From: Metallyticus violacea
Taxonomy: Eukaryota; Arthropoda; Insecta; Mantodea; Metallyticidae
Assembly: GCA_030762175.1 (NCBI GenBank)
Contig: CM060831.1
Location: 66,017,501-66,081,500 of the forward strand
Reading direction: 5' to 3'
DNA length: 64,000 nucleotides
Part shown: positions 10,890 to 21,456 of the stretch, in pieces
How the letters are laid out: each line of letters begins with the position of its first letter
How positions within the stretch are numbered: position 1 is the first letter of the stretch
Program-made: the position numbers and the translations under genes
Notes under the pieces: model-generated
The model's input: only the letters and a program-made list of their open reading frames with translations
Told to the model about the DNA's origin: nothing
Databases searched by the model: none

Positions 10890-13239
10890 TTTGTATATAT
10901 GCATGTAAATTTGTACGTAGGTAGATATGTGTATGTATGTGTGTGACCCTTTTGATTGCTATAAGGACGACATTAGCATGTACAGTCGTAAGGCCCATGA
11001 GACAGTTGTATTTATTTGAATGTATTCTAAAACGTACAATAAAACGTCCATTACTACTAAACTTTTCAAGTACCAGTACAAACTGCTGGCTAAAAGTGAA
11101 AATTCGAATTGGCTGTCTCAATGGAGAGGATGATGATAAGGTTATGGTGCACCAATGGGGCTCTTAAACCTATGGGTACTGAAATGAAGTCTGTATGGTT
11201 GGCGCCTTCAAAGCTAACTGGCATATCCTCCTCATGATTTGAAATAACTCCGAATAAATCTTACCCAGTCAGCTTGACTTGGCCGGGAATCAAATCCATT
11301 GCTCCTTAGTTATTGCTACTTATGTTATTTTACACTACCCAAGTTAAATGCCAAAACTTAAGGCATTTTTCACTATATATTGGAATTTTTATAAGTCATT
11401 TTAACCGCGTTATCATGGCGGGGTAGAGAAGCCGGGATTGGTTGTAAGAACTAGATTTGCCACTCTTGGCCTGTTCAGATTTTATTATTGACATCTAGCG
11501 TCCAAACATGATACTAAAATGCTCAGATTTGTTCATGTTTTATGTTAACTACCATTTGAAGACATGGTGGAAGGATCTGAGTTTTAGATTATAACATTTC
11601 ATTATAGGCTGATAAGGTTCATATTCCAGTGATATTCACAGTTACATTGCTACTAAATTACTTTCTATCTTAAGAACATAAAATTTAATGTCTAGGAACC
11701 AGTTCCTGTATTATGAAATAACCTTCAGAATACCGCAGCAATCAACAGCGGCACCAGAAAAATTAAAATTAAACTTATGTTTACAGGTACGAGTGTAACA
11801 GTTAAGGGATAATCGCATGTTACCCCCAAAGCAGTTATTACTGTAAAAACTGAAAACCGTTTCAAGGTGCTTTGGGTTTTGATATAAATTAACATAAATC
11901 AGCTTCGTACTACAAGAAAAACTCCAGAGGAAGGTTGCGTGAACTGTACACAAGATTGAAGCTTTAATTTCTCTAGATTATATTAAAAATGGGCAGTAGC
12001 AGGAGTTGGTGGAATATATTCTGCTACTTTTAATATTTATTTCGCTCTCCCTATCAAATAAAATGCAAAATTAACTTACATGGAGCACAAACGCAGTGTT
12101 GGTTTACTACCATGCGACAATATTTTATGTAGATCGCACTACTGCCCCATATCTGCCTCTAACATTCCTACCAGCATATCTGGAATTCTTTTGTTTACGG
12201 GTAAAGAAAACAGCGCTGAACTTTGATGGAAAGGCAGAAAGGAGGGACAGGTAGAAGGTATTTTTTTACACAAAGGGAGACAGCTCAGGTGGGAAAAGGC
12301 AGAAAACTGGGAAAGGGAAACATTAGAGGCACTATTTTGGAGATATTTACACATGTATGTGTAAGGGTTTTAGTTATTTATTTTGTATTTTTTCTTCTCT
12401 TTTCATTTTATTTACTATTTTTAAAATTGTTGTTTTTTATGTTTTCACTTATTTATTTCGTTTTAGTATATTTAAATGTATATTGTTTATCCCTTAAGAG
12501 TTAAATATCCTCTTGTGTAATCTCAGTATTTCTTAGTGTATTGTTAAAGCACATATGATTCCATTGATTAATTATATTTGTAATAGTAAACATATTTTTA
12601 AATAAAAACACTACTACTAAATTTAGTATTAAACTTAATTGAGTAAGCATGGTAAATTTTAAAATATATGAAATCATTGTAATAAGCATGATAAATAAAA
12701 TACAAGAGAATATAAAACATAGCAAGACTGAAGAAAGCTGATTAGATATTAAAATTTAACTTGTTTACAGAACATGTATATCAACGTACAGCATGTGGTT
12801 ATTATTACACATGTGTCCAAATAGCCCAAGCATATTTGCGCACACTATTCAATTTGAAATTATAAAAGGATTCATCAGGATGCTAATTATTAATTCACCA
12901 CCTAGTCTACCAGAGTGGCCAACATATCCTTGCTATTTTTGTATCTTCTATAGAGTTAAGACAGCGTTAATAACGATATGTAAAAAACTGCTTATACTTT
13001 GCCAACTAATTCCTATTTCTTGTCAACCCCCTAAAGGAAGAGCAAAAGTTTATTACAGATCATTAAACGTCATACCAACTCTCAACAAATTTTAATAAAA
13101 AAATTCAGTTTATCTTTAATACTTTTAAACAATAACGCCACAAATTCCTGAAATTCGAAAGACGAAGCAAGAACCGTTAATTGTCCAGTCTCTGATCCAG
13201 TAGTTGCTAGAAAGGGCTACAAAGCAGTGAGTAGCATTG
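10890..13239. other. Non-coding DNA, nothing recognised
   Basis: Starts with a GTATGTATGTGTGTG-type simple tract. Open frames near 12223-12504 and 12793-13095 (+) are Phe/Leu- or Pro-rich with no domain signature and are probably chance frames in T-rich DNA. Confidence 0.5.
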
Positions 13240-13254
13240 TTCAGAGGAACGTGG

Positions 13255-13544
13255 CCGCAACGGGTGGCCGAGGTCGTTAAGGCGCGGACTCGTGAGCGGG
13301 AGGTCTGGGGTTCGAATCCCGCCAGGACCGCACTCCTTGTCCGAGGTTTTTTTCCAGGTGTTCCTTAGTCCTCCTTAATGGCAAATGCCGGGGAGGTACC
13401 CTACACTTAGGCCTGGAACGATTCCTTTCTTAAAAATAAATCCTTTCCCAATATATCATTTCATCTCATGTATCATCAGTGTTCATCGCCTGTGGTGTCT
13501 CAGAAGTAAAAACGGGCGTTAAACATCATTCGTTCATTCATTCA
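13255..13544 (+). mobile_element. SINE-B, complete copy with 15-bp target-site duplication
   Basis: tRNA-derived SINE. The head (about 13260-13330) has GTGGCCGAGGTCGTTAAGGC, the D-arm/A-box pattern of tRNA-Ser or tRNA-Leu, and B box GGTTCGAATCC at 13309-13319. The body carries CCAGG, a CCTTAATGGCAAATGCCGGGG hairpin-like motif, GGTACCCTA, and ends in GGGCGTTAAACATCATT plus an (ATTC)n tail. A perfect 15-bp duplication, TTCAGAGGAACGTGG, flanks it at 13240-13254 and 13545-13559, which fixes both ends and indicates a fairly young insertion. The likely enzyme source is a LINE in trans (known for SINEs in general). Confidence 0.93.
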
Positions 13545-13559
13545 TTCAGAGGAACGTGG

Positions 13560-14592
13560 GATAACATTGGATTGCGCAGTGTCTGCCAAAGGAAACCATG
13601 CGTCATCTTTAGAGAAGACAAGAAAAGAAGCAACAAATAGAGGAAAACAACGAGAGCGGCGATCAGCCGACACCTAAACTGGTATCAGATATCCAGAAAT
13701 ATGTTATTGCGCAACATTCCTGGCGCCTAGGCCAGCATTGTGATGTCATCGTTTCCTTAATTTGCTGATGCTGCAAAGTGCTGCATACTCAGAGGCGAAT
13801 TGTTATAAAACAACACAGGGTACAGAGACTTGTGATTTTTGTGCTCTTGGGCTGCTTCTATAGGGCACGTACTCAATGAAGCAATATAGATCACAAACTT
13901 CATCAAATTACGACTTTGAATGCAAGACTTTTCCAATTTCTCTGTGAATATGTGGGAACCATATTTTTATACAAGTACCTACTTCTGTATACGGAGGTAA
14001 GATGGCTATCTGGAGGCAAAACTTTGGCGTGAGTCTTTGAACTCAGAGCAGGGATCAGACTTTTCTTTACAATCCATCACTTTGTTTGGCTGATTTAGCT
14101 GACATCGTTTAAAAATGATTAGACCAATCTACCTGTTTAAAGTACCAGCGGAAAACTTAATTACTGAAGAAAAATCCAAATTTCAAAGGAAAAAAGAATT
14201 ACTGTTCTGGCTTAATATGGAATAATAAAGCCAGATATGTATTCAGCATCTGCCCTATTGTGAAAGACTTGCTTCTGGCCAACTATATAAATTTTCAAGT
14301 AGGTGATCTCTGCCAAGAAGTTGCACAATATTTTGCACCACCTGTAATGTGCAATATTATAAAAAGCATTTTGCATCGCAGTTGAAGAACATAAAAAAAT
14401 TTGATGTCCCGTAATTCATTTTATATTTTTGCATTTTCATTTTTTGCAATATAAAACCCTTTTGCGTTTGGTAGAATTTTGATGCAGCATTGAAAGGGAA
14501 CACACAACATTGTCGATAAAAAGCACCTACTTAATTAAGAGTGAATTTTCTGCTTATAAGTCCAATAAATCAAACAGAAATAGCTTGAATGT
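13560..14592. other. Non-coding DNA, nothing recognised
   Basis: No repeat or coding motif recognised. Confidence 0.5.
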
Positions 14593-14684
14593 GGAGATAG
14601 ATATGAGAATACAGCTTTATAACATACAGTCTGATATTGGAGATAGATATGAGAATACAGCTTTATAACATACAGTCTGATATT
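14593..14684. repeat. Perfect 46-bp tandem duplication
   Basis: Two head-to-tail copies, 14593-14638 and 14639-14684, appear identical in every base, beginning GGAGATAGATATGAGAATAC and ending CTGATATT. No third copy exists. The identity points to a very recent duplication, or possibly an assembly artefact. Confidence 0.95.
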
Positions 14685-15284
14685 GAATCACTTAACAGGC
14701 TTAAAAATACATTTGCCTCATTGAAATGTTTCAAATGTATGCTTTTGCAAAAAGTGTTTTTTAAAATGCCTTATTAATTAATAATTTTTTCAAAATGTAA
14801 TAACATATTTTTCATGTTACATTTTTAAATAATTATAGAAGTTTAGTTTAAGCCATCTATTTTATTAAAATATCAAATCCAATTTCTAGAAAACCAAAGT
14901 TAGATTTTATTAATAAATAATCCATTTACTTTTCCATAATAGAATTCAAGTTTCAATTTCTAATAAAATAATATAACATCGAGAGCTTATGAGGTTTCGC
15001 CATTAAATTTTAGCTAATATGAATTCCGGGAGTAAAATAGTTTTGATAAAAGAGTACTGCAGATGATATTAACAGTAAATGCCAGTATGTCAAAATATTT
15101 TTAATTATAGAGATACAAAAGGGTAATATTCAAAAGAGGAAGAAAAGAATATACAAGGGCTTGTCAAAAATACCTTCACAGTTTTACAATTTAATTGTTT
15201 AAACAATAACGAAAAAGTAAGCTTCAAAATAATGCAAACTGTGAAACATTTTTATTTACCTTTACGATATTCAATGTAGAACTT
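14685..15284. other. AT-rich non-coding DNA, nothing recognised
   Basis: Long A/T runs with no gene or repeat that I recognise. Confidence 0.5.
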
Positions 15285-15365
15285 TGGGCTAAGTTGGTAG
15301 CATTGTCGCATACGCTCCACGTCGACTGCGGGTGCAGGATCAATTTCCTCTTGCACAGACAACCA
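15285..15365 (+). mobile_element. tRNA-like fragment, possible third SINE type
   Basis: GGGCTAAGTTGGTAGCATTGTCGCATACGCTCC followed by GTGCAGGATCAATTTCC is laid out like a tRNA: a D-arm/A-box-like AGTTGGTAGCAT, an anticodon-arm stretch, and a degraded B box. The sequence has decayed too far for a functional tRNA. A short TTTATTTAT stretch follows. A fossil SINE head is the best guess. Confidence 0.35.
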
Positions 15366-15834
15366 GAATCTTTAAATTGTGTATATATTTATTTATATAT
15401 CGGTGGAATCCTTCACTTATTCTGTTAGAAAACGGCGAACTTGTGATTAAGGGATTTAGTCGTACACAAAATGTTTTCTACACTACTGTAGCCAGCATTT
15501 TCACAGATCAACACATTCGGAAGGTTTTGAATTTTGAAAACAGGTATGTGTGTTTAACTAGTTTTTAAAGAAGAGATCACGCATAAGAATAATAAAGCTA
15601 AATTCGTTATATGGAGTATTATGAAGCTAAAACGTCATGATTGCTACAAAATAAAAATGTATAATTTATTCTTTAAAAGTGGTATCCTATTTGAAGATGA
15701 CGTTTGGTCAATACAAGGAGCAAATAAAATCTTGTTAACAGAAATTAAATGTTGACGCTGAGCTACTAGAACATAAACAAAAGAAATATTGAAACTGTAG
15801 ACAGAAAAATGGAAGTAAAAAATGAAAGTGGGTG

Positions 15835-16000
15835 CTAGAAGAAAAGGAGAAAAGAGGAAGAGCACAAACAACACGGCGGAATGGAATAATAACAGCTATG
15901 ACGGCAATGAATGTAAAAGACGCCTGTAAGGATAGAGAGGAATGGAGAAGGCCCACCGGGCGATGTCACAGACAAAACCCGATATATAATTATACAAAAA
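15835..16000 (+). pseudogene. Possible C-terminal tail of a LINE ORF2
   Basis: The plus-strand frame beginning before 15835 reads KRGRAQTTRRNGIITAMTAM then NVKDACKDREEWRRPT. This fits the C-terminal signature of many non-LTR retrotransposon polymerases, GRP..RW.D.I..D......A.DR..WR. The usual tryptophan in the first block is replaced and no upstream reverse transcriptase is visible. It is probably a 5'-truncated relic of a family different from the three related copies elsewhere in the window. The call rests on this one motif. Confidence 0.45.
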
Positions 16001-17521
16001 AACTATACCGGGTGGAAAAGGTGTCTTTCGAACCAGAAAAATATCTCCACGATGACAACGAAAAAGGTCAAAAGGTCTTCGATCTTTTATAGATTTGTAG
16101 AAAAACATTTTTGAAATAAAACATACGTTTGATAATGCCGCTTTCATCTTGCAACTACTGTGCAGGTTGATGCTAAGGATAGAGAACAAACGTGACCGTT
16201 GCTCTTTTGTTTACTGAATGCCGAAAAAGGCCGAGATTATGTAGCACCAATTGCGTACGAGAATGGTATTAACGTTTGATACTAGCGTTTATTTGCGGCG
16301 AAAGTTGAAACTACTACAAACTGAACACATTTAATTTAATTCTGAATGAAAAAATGAAATAAAATAGAAGATGTTATTCATTTAAACATTAAATAAAGCG
16401 TTATTGTTTTACGTAACTATTTAATAAAGCGAAATAAACGCAAAATACTTCTATTCAATAATTAAATAACAATAATAACGTGCATATGTGCAAAGGTGCA
16501 AGTTGTAATTGAACGATCAATCCTATCTGTGGAACTCCAGTTTAAAACGTGCAAGTGCACGCATCCCGTTATATCAAACGAATTTTGAGTGTGTACAAGG
16601 TCATGTGCCAACAAACTCCCACAATTCCGCACTGTTAGGCACAGTCGTAACATTGAACTGCGAATTGCGATTTGTACAAAACAAAATGCTAAACTGTGGC
16701 GAAAAGAGGCGCTTAAGTATTCGAAGAAGAAGAAGAAGAAGAAGAAGAAGAAGAAGAAGAAGAAGAAGAGGACTAATTGTACTCTGTATCATTTCTTTCA
16801 ACATGTCGTGTCGTAATCAATCCGTTGCACAAAACGTATTCTTTTTTGTTGTTTGTTGAAATACAATTTCAGGTTGCAAAGTTTATTTTTCTTTTTAATT
16901 TATATATACTCTGTGACGTGTGTGATATAATTCACTTGAAATTTATTTTCAATTATTCCCTTAGCTCTAATTTTGAAACAGCAACGTATACTTCATTTCA
17001 CTCTCACATTTTAAATCTATTAATCTCATGTTACAAAACTTGCTTACAGATTATATTTAGAGTCAGCTAAGAATATTTGGTTTCCTTGTATTTGAATTTT
17101 AAATATAAATTTCTGCAACATTAACAGTATAAATTAAAAACAATAGATTTTTTGCGTTCCTAAGAACGATTTTTCGAAGTCTTAGGAACAGAACTACCCC
17201 TGCTGAACAGGACTAATTCAAAAACATCTTCAGTTAAGGTTTTCCAAGAATGCAAGAACTGAAAATTCAATTCATGAATGGGGTTGGCAGTGAAAGGAGT
17301 TCTTATTTTGTATTCTCTGCGAAATCTTCTTGAAGCCTTTCGCTTTCCAGGAATAGGTTAATTAATTCTGTCAACAGTTTCTAGAAGGTAACTCTTACAT
17401 CAGGTAGCTGAGAGAAAATTTAGCTAATTAAAGATGCTGCAGGTTCATTGACCTACCTTTAAAATGTACGCCATAAAGTTGGAGTGGGAACAAGCCTGAA
17501 TATTTTATTTAGCAAAGAGAT
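16001..17521. other. Non-coding DNA with one (AAG)n tract
   Basis: Apart from the microsatellite at 16723-16770, nothing was recognised. The open frames that cross the tract encode poly-Arg, poly-Lys or poly-Leu and are artefacts of it. Confidence 0.5.
16723..16770. repeat. (AAG)n microsatellite
   Basis: About 15-16 AAG/GAA units, a pure purine strand. Such tracts can adopt triplex DNA. Confidence 0.95.
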
Positions 17522-17560
17522 ATATACAGTGCGTGCATAAAATTTGGTCCCAAAGACGAT
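17522..17560. mobile_element. Possible Tc1-like transposon terminus
   Basis: TACAGTGCGTGCATAAAATT followed by TGGTCCC, after a TA, resembles the left ends of Tc1-like elements (CAGTG followed by an AAA.TTTGG segment). I could not find a matching inverted end within 2 kb, and no transposase is attached. Confidence 0.25.
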
Positions 17561-18179
17561 GGCAAAAAAGAATAAGAACAATGTAAACAATTTAAGTTTG
17601 CCTAATAACTATAAAAATTTAGAAATACTTTCATAAACATAATTGACAAGGGGTAATGTATGGATACCATAGTTTCAGAGCTACCAGTATATGTCATTAA
17701 AAACATACCCCGCATTACTTAGCACAGTGTAAATCTTGTCTAAACAGGTAATTGCAGACGTGTCACATACCAATTTTGATCATACGTAGAGCGAAATTGC
17801 TTCTGTCGATACAATCCATGCAAGTTTCCATACGTAACATAAACTTGCATATCATTTTTTGCTAATATTTAGCGAATATTGTGATACAATGTAATATATT
17901 ATATACATTCATGAATGGTGGTAAATGTAAAATAAAATGTGCCAGAGAACTGTGTAATCGATTGAAATACGTCAAAGTAAATAAAAAAGTAAATAAACAA
18001 ATTTGTTAGATTCTCAATAGATTACACATAAATCAAGAAATCCCATGTGCAGCAATCGCATAATCTCGAAGATGATTTCGGAAAGGATTATCATCTTTTG
18101 AGAAGTTATTAGACCAATATATTAGATATTTTTGTTTGAATTCGCTCTGAAAATTTGCCACATTGTTTCTTTATCCTCC

Positions 18180-18182
<3 letters not shown>
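17561..18182. other. AT-rich non-coding DNA, nothing recognised
   Basis: No repeats or coding motifs recognised. Confidence 0.5.

Positions 18183-18211
<29 letters not shown>
18183..18211. repeat. (AT)n tract at the end of a Penelope-like element
   Basis: About 14 AT units. Immediately next to it begins the minus-strand tail of the Penelope-like element, mirroring the (TA)n at 987-1034. Confidence 0.9.
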
Positions 18212-18214
<3 letters not shown>

Positions 18215-18240
18215 ACGTAATACTATTAACAATGTAACTA

Positions 18241-18429
18241 AATATAACAATAATTAGAAAAGGATAAAACACTAAGAAAAAGTCACTGAGTTGTAATCGC
18301 TGTGTTTCGAACTACTTGAGTTCTTCTATGGCAAGAAGAATTTAACTATTGCGAAATATAGCGATTACAACTCTGTAACTTTTTCTTAGTGTTTTAAGCT
18401 TTTCTGCTTTTATAATTATTGTTAATTTT
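18241..18429. repeat. Large palindrome at the Penelope-like terminus
   Basis: Core arms 18266-18301 and 18360-18395 (36 bases each) pair with two mismatches around a 58-base loop. The loop is itself roughly symmetric about ATGGCA at 18328-18333, with TTCTTCT/AGAAGAA next to the centre. With small indels the arms extend to about 18241 and 18429. It therefore reads as two head-to-head copies of one terminal repeat. Each half carries the landmarks AGTTCGAAA/TTGCGAAATATAGCGATTACAACTC and CTTTTTCTTAGTGTTTT. Such DNA would form a strong hairpin as RNA or single-stranded DNA. Confidence 0.9.
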
Positions 18430-18698
18430 CGCTATGTTTCTTCTTCAAAGGCAGAAGTCAACAGAAGGTGGTAAAAATAAACGTTGAACCTCGAAGATAA
18501 CGCAAAGCATGGAATCGGATTAAACAAACAACAAGAGGAAGAAATAAGTATGTATACTCTCCCTTTTGTTGTTTGTTTTATATATATTAATATTTAAAAT
18601 TTAAACCTGGTGGTGTACGCCCTTTATGTAAAAATATAGTTGCCATCTATCTCTAGGTAAACTTTCAGAGCTATGAGTCGGTAATGCATCAAAAAGTG

Positions 18699-18980
18699 TC
18701 ACATTCTAACCAGAATCGAAATGCTTACAGTGAGATAGGGAGACTTGGTTTTAACAGAATGTCTGTGATTGTTCATACGTAGCGAAACAACAGTAGAAGT
18801 TAAACCAATATAAAATGATTTGCAAAGCTTACAAGATAACGTATATACGACGTTCTTAGAAGAACAGGTAACAAATGAAGAAATGTTAAATTCTCTGGAT
18901 AAATTAGGGCTGTGGAACGAATAGCATGGAATAAAAGCGCACATTTTATTTAGGACATTGGCAAGTATATGGGCCTGCAA
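18699..18980 (-). CDS. GIY-YIG endonuclease domain of a Penelope-like element, partial
   Basis: This 93-codon frame contains FNISSFVTCSSKNVVYTLSC (about residues 31-50), then CKSFYIGLTS (about 53-62) and LRMNNHRHS (about 68-76). This is the GIY-YIG nuclease core: VYTLSC stands for GIY, FYIG for YIG, and the R...NHR stretch holds the helix with the catalytic arginine. The two Cys in CKLC before FYIG are typical of the Penelope variety. In full elements this domain follows the reverse transcriptase and nicks DNA for target-primed insertion. The frame then ends at a stop where relatives continue, so the C-terminal part is shifted or lost. The ATG is not a real start; the upstream polymerase is absent. 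It is almost certainly inactive. Confidence 0.72.
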   Translation of the reverse strand: MQAHILANVLNKMCAFIPCYSFHSPNLSREFNISSFVTCSSKNVVYTLSCKLCKSFYIGLTSTVVSLRMNNHRHSVKTKSPYLTVSISILVRM

Positions 18981-19136
18981 CAGGACGTGTTAATTGGAAG
19001 CAGATAGGTTGCGGTGAAATATACTTTTAAAGTTAGGGGGTGTTCTAAAAGTATGGTGGAGTGCAAATTTAAAAAAAAAAATCGCTAAACGATGAATGCA
19101 TTGATAAAGTACTGTGATATTCTTCCAAAATGGTTT

Positions 19137-19625
19137 AACTTCTACTGTTGTTTCGCTCCGTGTGAACAATACCTTATTGATGCATGGCTCTGAAAGTTTA
19201 ATCTGAGATAGAGAGGTAGCAGCTATATATTTGCATAAAGTGCGTATACTACCAGATTTAAATCTTATGTGTATGCATTTAATTTAACATTTACTATTGC
19301 GTTACCGACTCACAACTCTGAAAGTTCACTCAGAGATAGAGAGAAGGCAGCTATATGTTTGCATATTACGGTATTAAATCTTATGTTTAATACATTTTAT
19401 ATTATTTATCTCTCTCTCAATCTTTTTGCTTGTTTGATCTGTTTCCATGCAGTACGTTACCTTCGATATTTATTACCACCTTCACTTGTCTTCTCGCCTT
19501 AAAAGAATTCAAGTAGTTAGAAATATAACCAGGGATAATCTGTGTCTATCTAAGTGTATTATCCTTCTGCATTTTTAGTGATTGTTATTTTAGATACATT
19601 GGGCATAGTATTATTTTATTTTTAA
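19137..19625 (+). mobile_element. Penelope-like element, second partial copy (plus strand)
   Basis: The start, GGTTTAACTTCTACTGTTGT followed by TTCGCTCCGTGTGAACAAT, matches the end of the GIY-YIG coding region of the minus-strand copy. The untranslated segment ATGGCTCTGAAAGTTTAATC then CTGAGATAGAGAGG follows, and part of it is repeated around 19310-19350. The copy ends in a diverged terminal repeat at about 19490-19600 (CAAGTAGTTAGAAATATA, then TCTAAGTGTATTATCC). A deletion has removed most of the coding end. It lies head-to-head with the copy at 18212-18990, separated by about 150 bases. Confidence 0.6.
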
Positions 19626-19875
19626 TTTATATGATATAAATGTATATTCCTCTTATTGCTTGTTTAAGGTGTTTCCATGTAGGACGTTACCTACGAGATT
19701 CAATATTTATTTTTACCACCTTTACTTGTCTTAAGAAGAACACAAATTGTTCGAAATATAGAGTCATTTTTTAAGTGTTTTGTCTATTTCTGTTTGTCTA
19801 CTTCTTGTTATTTTAGTTAGCTTGTTCTAAGAGTTACTTTATTATTCATTTTTATTATATTTTCAACATTTTTTT
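19626..19875 (+). mobile_element. Penelope-like terminal repeat, tandem extra copy
   Basis: A second direct copy of the 3' region follows the first: GTTTCCATGTAGGACGTTAC matches GTTTCCATGCAGTACGTTAC of the preceding copy, then ACCACCTTTACTTGTCTTAA, TTGTTCGAAATATAGAG and TTTAAGTGTTTT. Penelope-like elements are known to occur with tandem terminal repeats, which would explain this arrangement. Confidence 0.6.
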
Positions 19876-21409
19876 TTAACTTTTAAGAAATTATACAAAA
19901 AATTTGAATTTCAAAAATCTTGAATAAATCAACAAAAAAGATGGAGCGTAAGAAGAAGTCACTCTTGCGTAAGTAAATTAAAAAAATGCTCAAGTTTATC
20001 TAAAGTGTCTTTATGTGCTAAAATATGAAAAGTGCGTTTTTAATAAAGGTAACAAACATTACCGCTGCAGCAATTTTCTTTTTCGTTTTATAAACGCTCC
20101 AAGCTTGTACAAAAGGTGAAGCTACCTATTGATCAAAAGACTGTGTGCTTTCTCTAAAACCGAGTCAAGGGAAGCCTTGCTTTCTTGTCACACATGTGGA
20201 TTATCTACGAAAATTCCCAAGGCAATATTAAAAATGCTTTTTCTCATGCTCTTTATTTTTTCTCCTTTTGTAATGTTCCCCCCCCCCCTTTAATGCTTTG
20301 GCTTCTTTTACTTTTTTTCCTGTTTCTCTCCACCGAGTTTTCACATGTGTTTGCCTCTTTTTGAGCATTTTCTGTTTCTATCTTGATGTTGTTCTTTACG
20401 TTTTAACTTTATTTTCTTTAACCCTCGACTTTTGGCCTGTTGCTTAATATTTACTCACTCTTTCCCCCCCCCCTTTCTATTCTAGAAGGGAAATCTTTTT
20501 GTAGTAGGTTTAAGGAACATCCTAAACACTTTCCGATATTTTCAACTTACGGATTGCAGGATTAAAGGATTCTACGGTCTCCTGCTGCTGTTATTTCTTT
20601 GGAGGACATTTGAATTCTCTTGCTTTTATATCCAATATGCTTTGCTATGTGTTTATCCTATGCTTTAAATCAACCCTTAAACTCATTTCAAAGTGACCGC
20701 ATTTTATGGTGCACGAAATTTAACGCGTTTAGTTACATTCTGTATTATGAATAATTCCATTCATCATATAGTTAAGAATAACATTTTCTGTGATCGATGC
20801 TTCAAGGATCGATCCTTAAGGCACGTCAGACTTTGTGGAGGCACCCTCTTGAACTCTACGGCACCATAAGCCCTATATGCCAGACATCCACAATTACTCC
20901 ATCAGATACCGCTTTGAAAAATCAGACGAGGAGAGGTGTCTATTCTTGCTGAAACAACTGACTCTCGCTCTGTTCAAGATCTGGAGTCGAAACTCCTCTA
21001 TGTACTAATACCCGGGACGCGGGCGGTAAAACTGCAGTGCACACACTTTTCAGGTGTACAGACTTTAGATGTGAAAACTGCATACATAAACACTCCAAGT
21101 AATAAAAGGTCATATGTAAATAGCAAACAGAAATCCTAACATATATTTCCTTTAAAGTATTTATGTATTTAAAACAGCATCCAACAATTAAATAAATTCT
21201 TTTTAAAAATACCCAACAAATGAAAAATATAGCTTTTCTAACAGTAAAGTATTTAAATTAGCACATGGTGTTCTTCTATTTTAATGATTTTATTCTGCAT
21301 ACATGTCCTTCATTAAAATAGTGATATTATTTTCCATAGCTTTCTTTCTCCTTAATGTGTCCTTATTTTTAATATTGCTAATTTTAGATGTTCCCTATAG
21401 TTCCCCCCC

Positions 21410-21456
<47 letters not shown>

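Larger units (their letters stand above)
18212..18990 (-). mobile_element. Penelope-like element, 5'-truncated copy
   Basis: This minus-strand element contains, in order, the end of the GIY-YIG coding frame (18980 to 18699), an AT-rich 3' untranslated part of about 270 bases with the motif TGAAAGTTTACCTAGAGATA, the palindromic terminal repeat (18241-18429) and an AT tail. The reverse transcriptase that precedes GIY-YIG in full elements is missing, so the copy is 5'-truncated at about 18990. A plus-strand copy of the same 3' region faces it from 19137. Penelope-like elements are retroelements distinct from LINE and LTR types; the assignment rests on the GIY-YIG motif and the terminal repeat structure. 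Confidence 0.7.

Noticed and set aside
13255..13330. Functional tRNA-Ser/Leu gene
   Set aside because: The A and B boxes are tRNA-like, but the acceptor ends do not pair and the sequence continues into a repeated SINE body with five copies in the window.
16509..16859. Frames with poly-Arg or poly-Lys
   Set aside because: They are produced by the (AAG)n tract in different frames.
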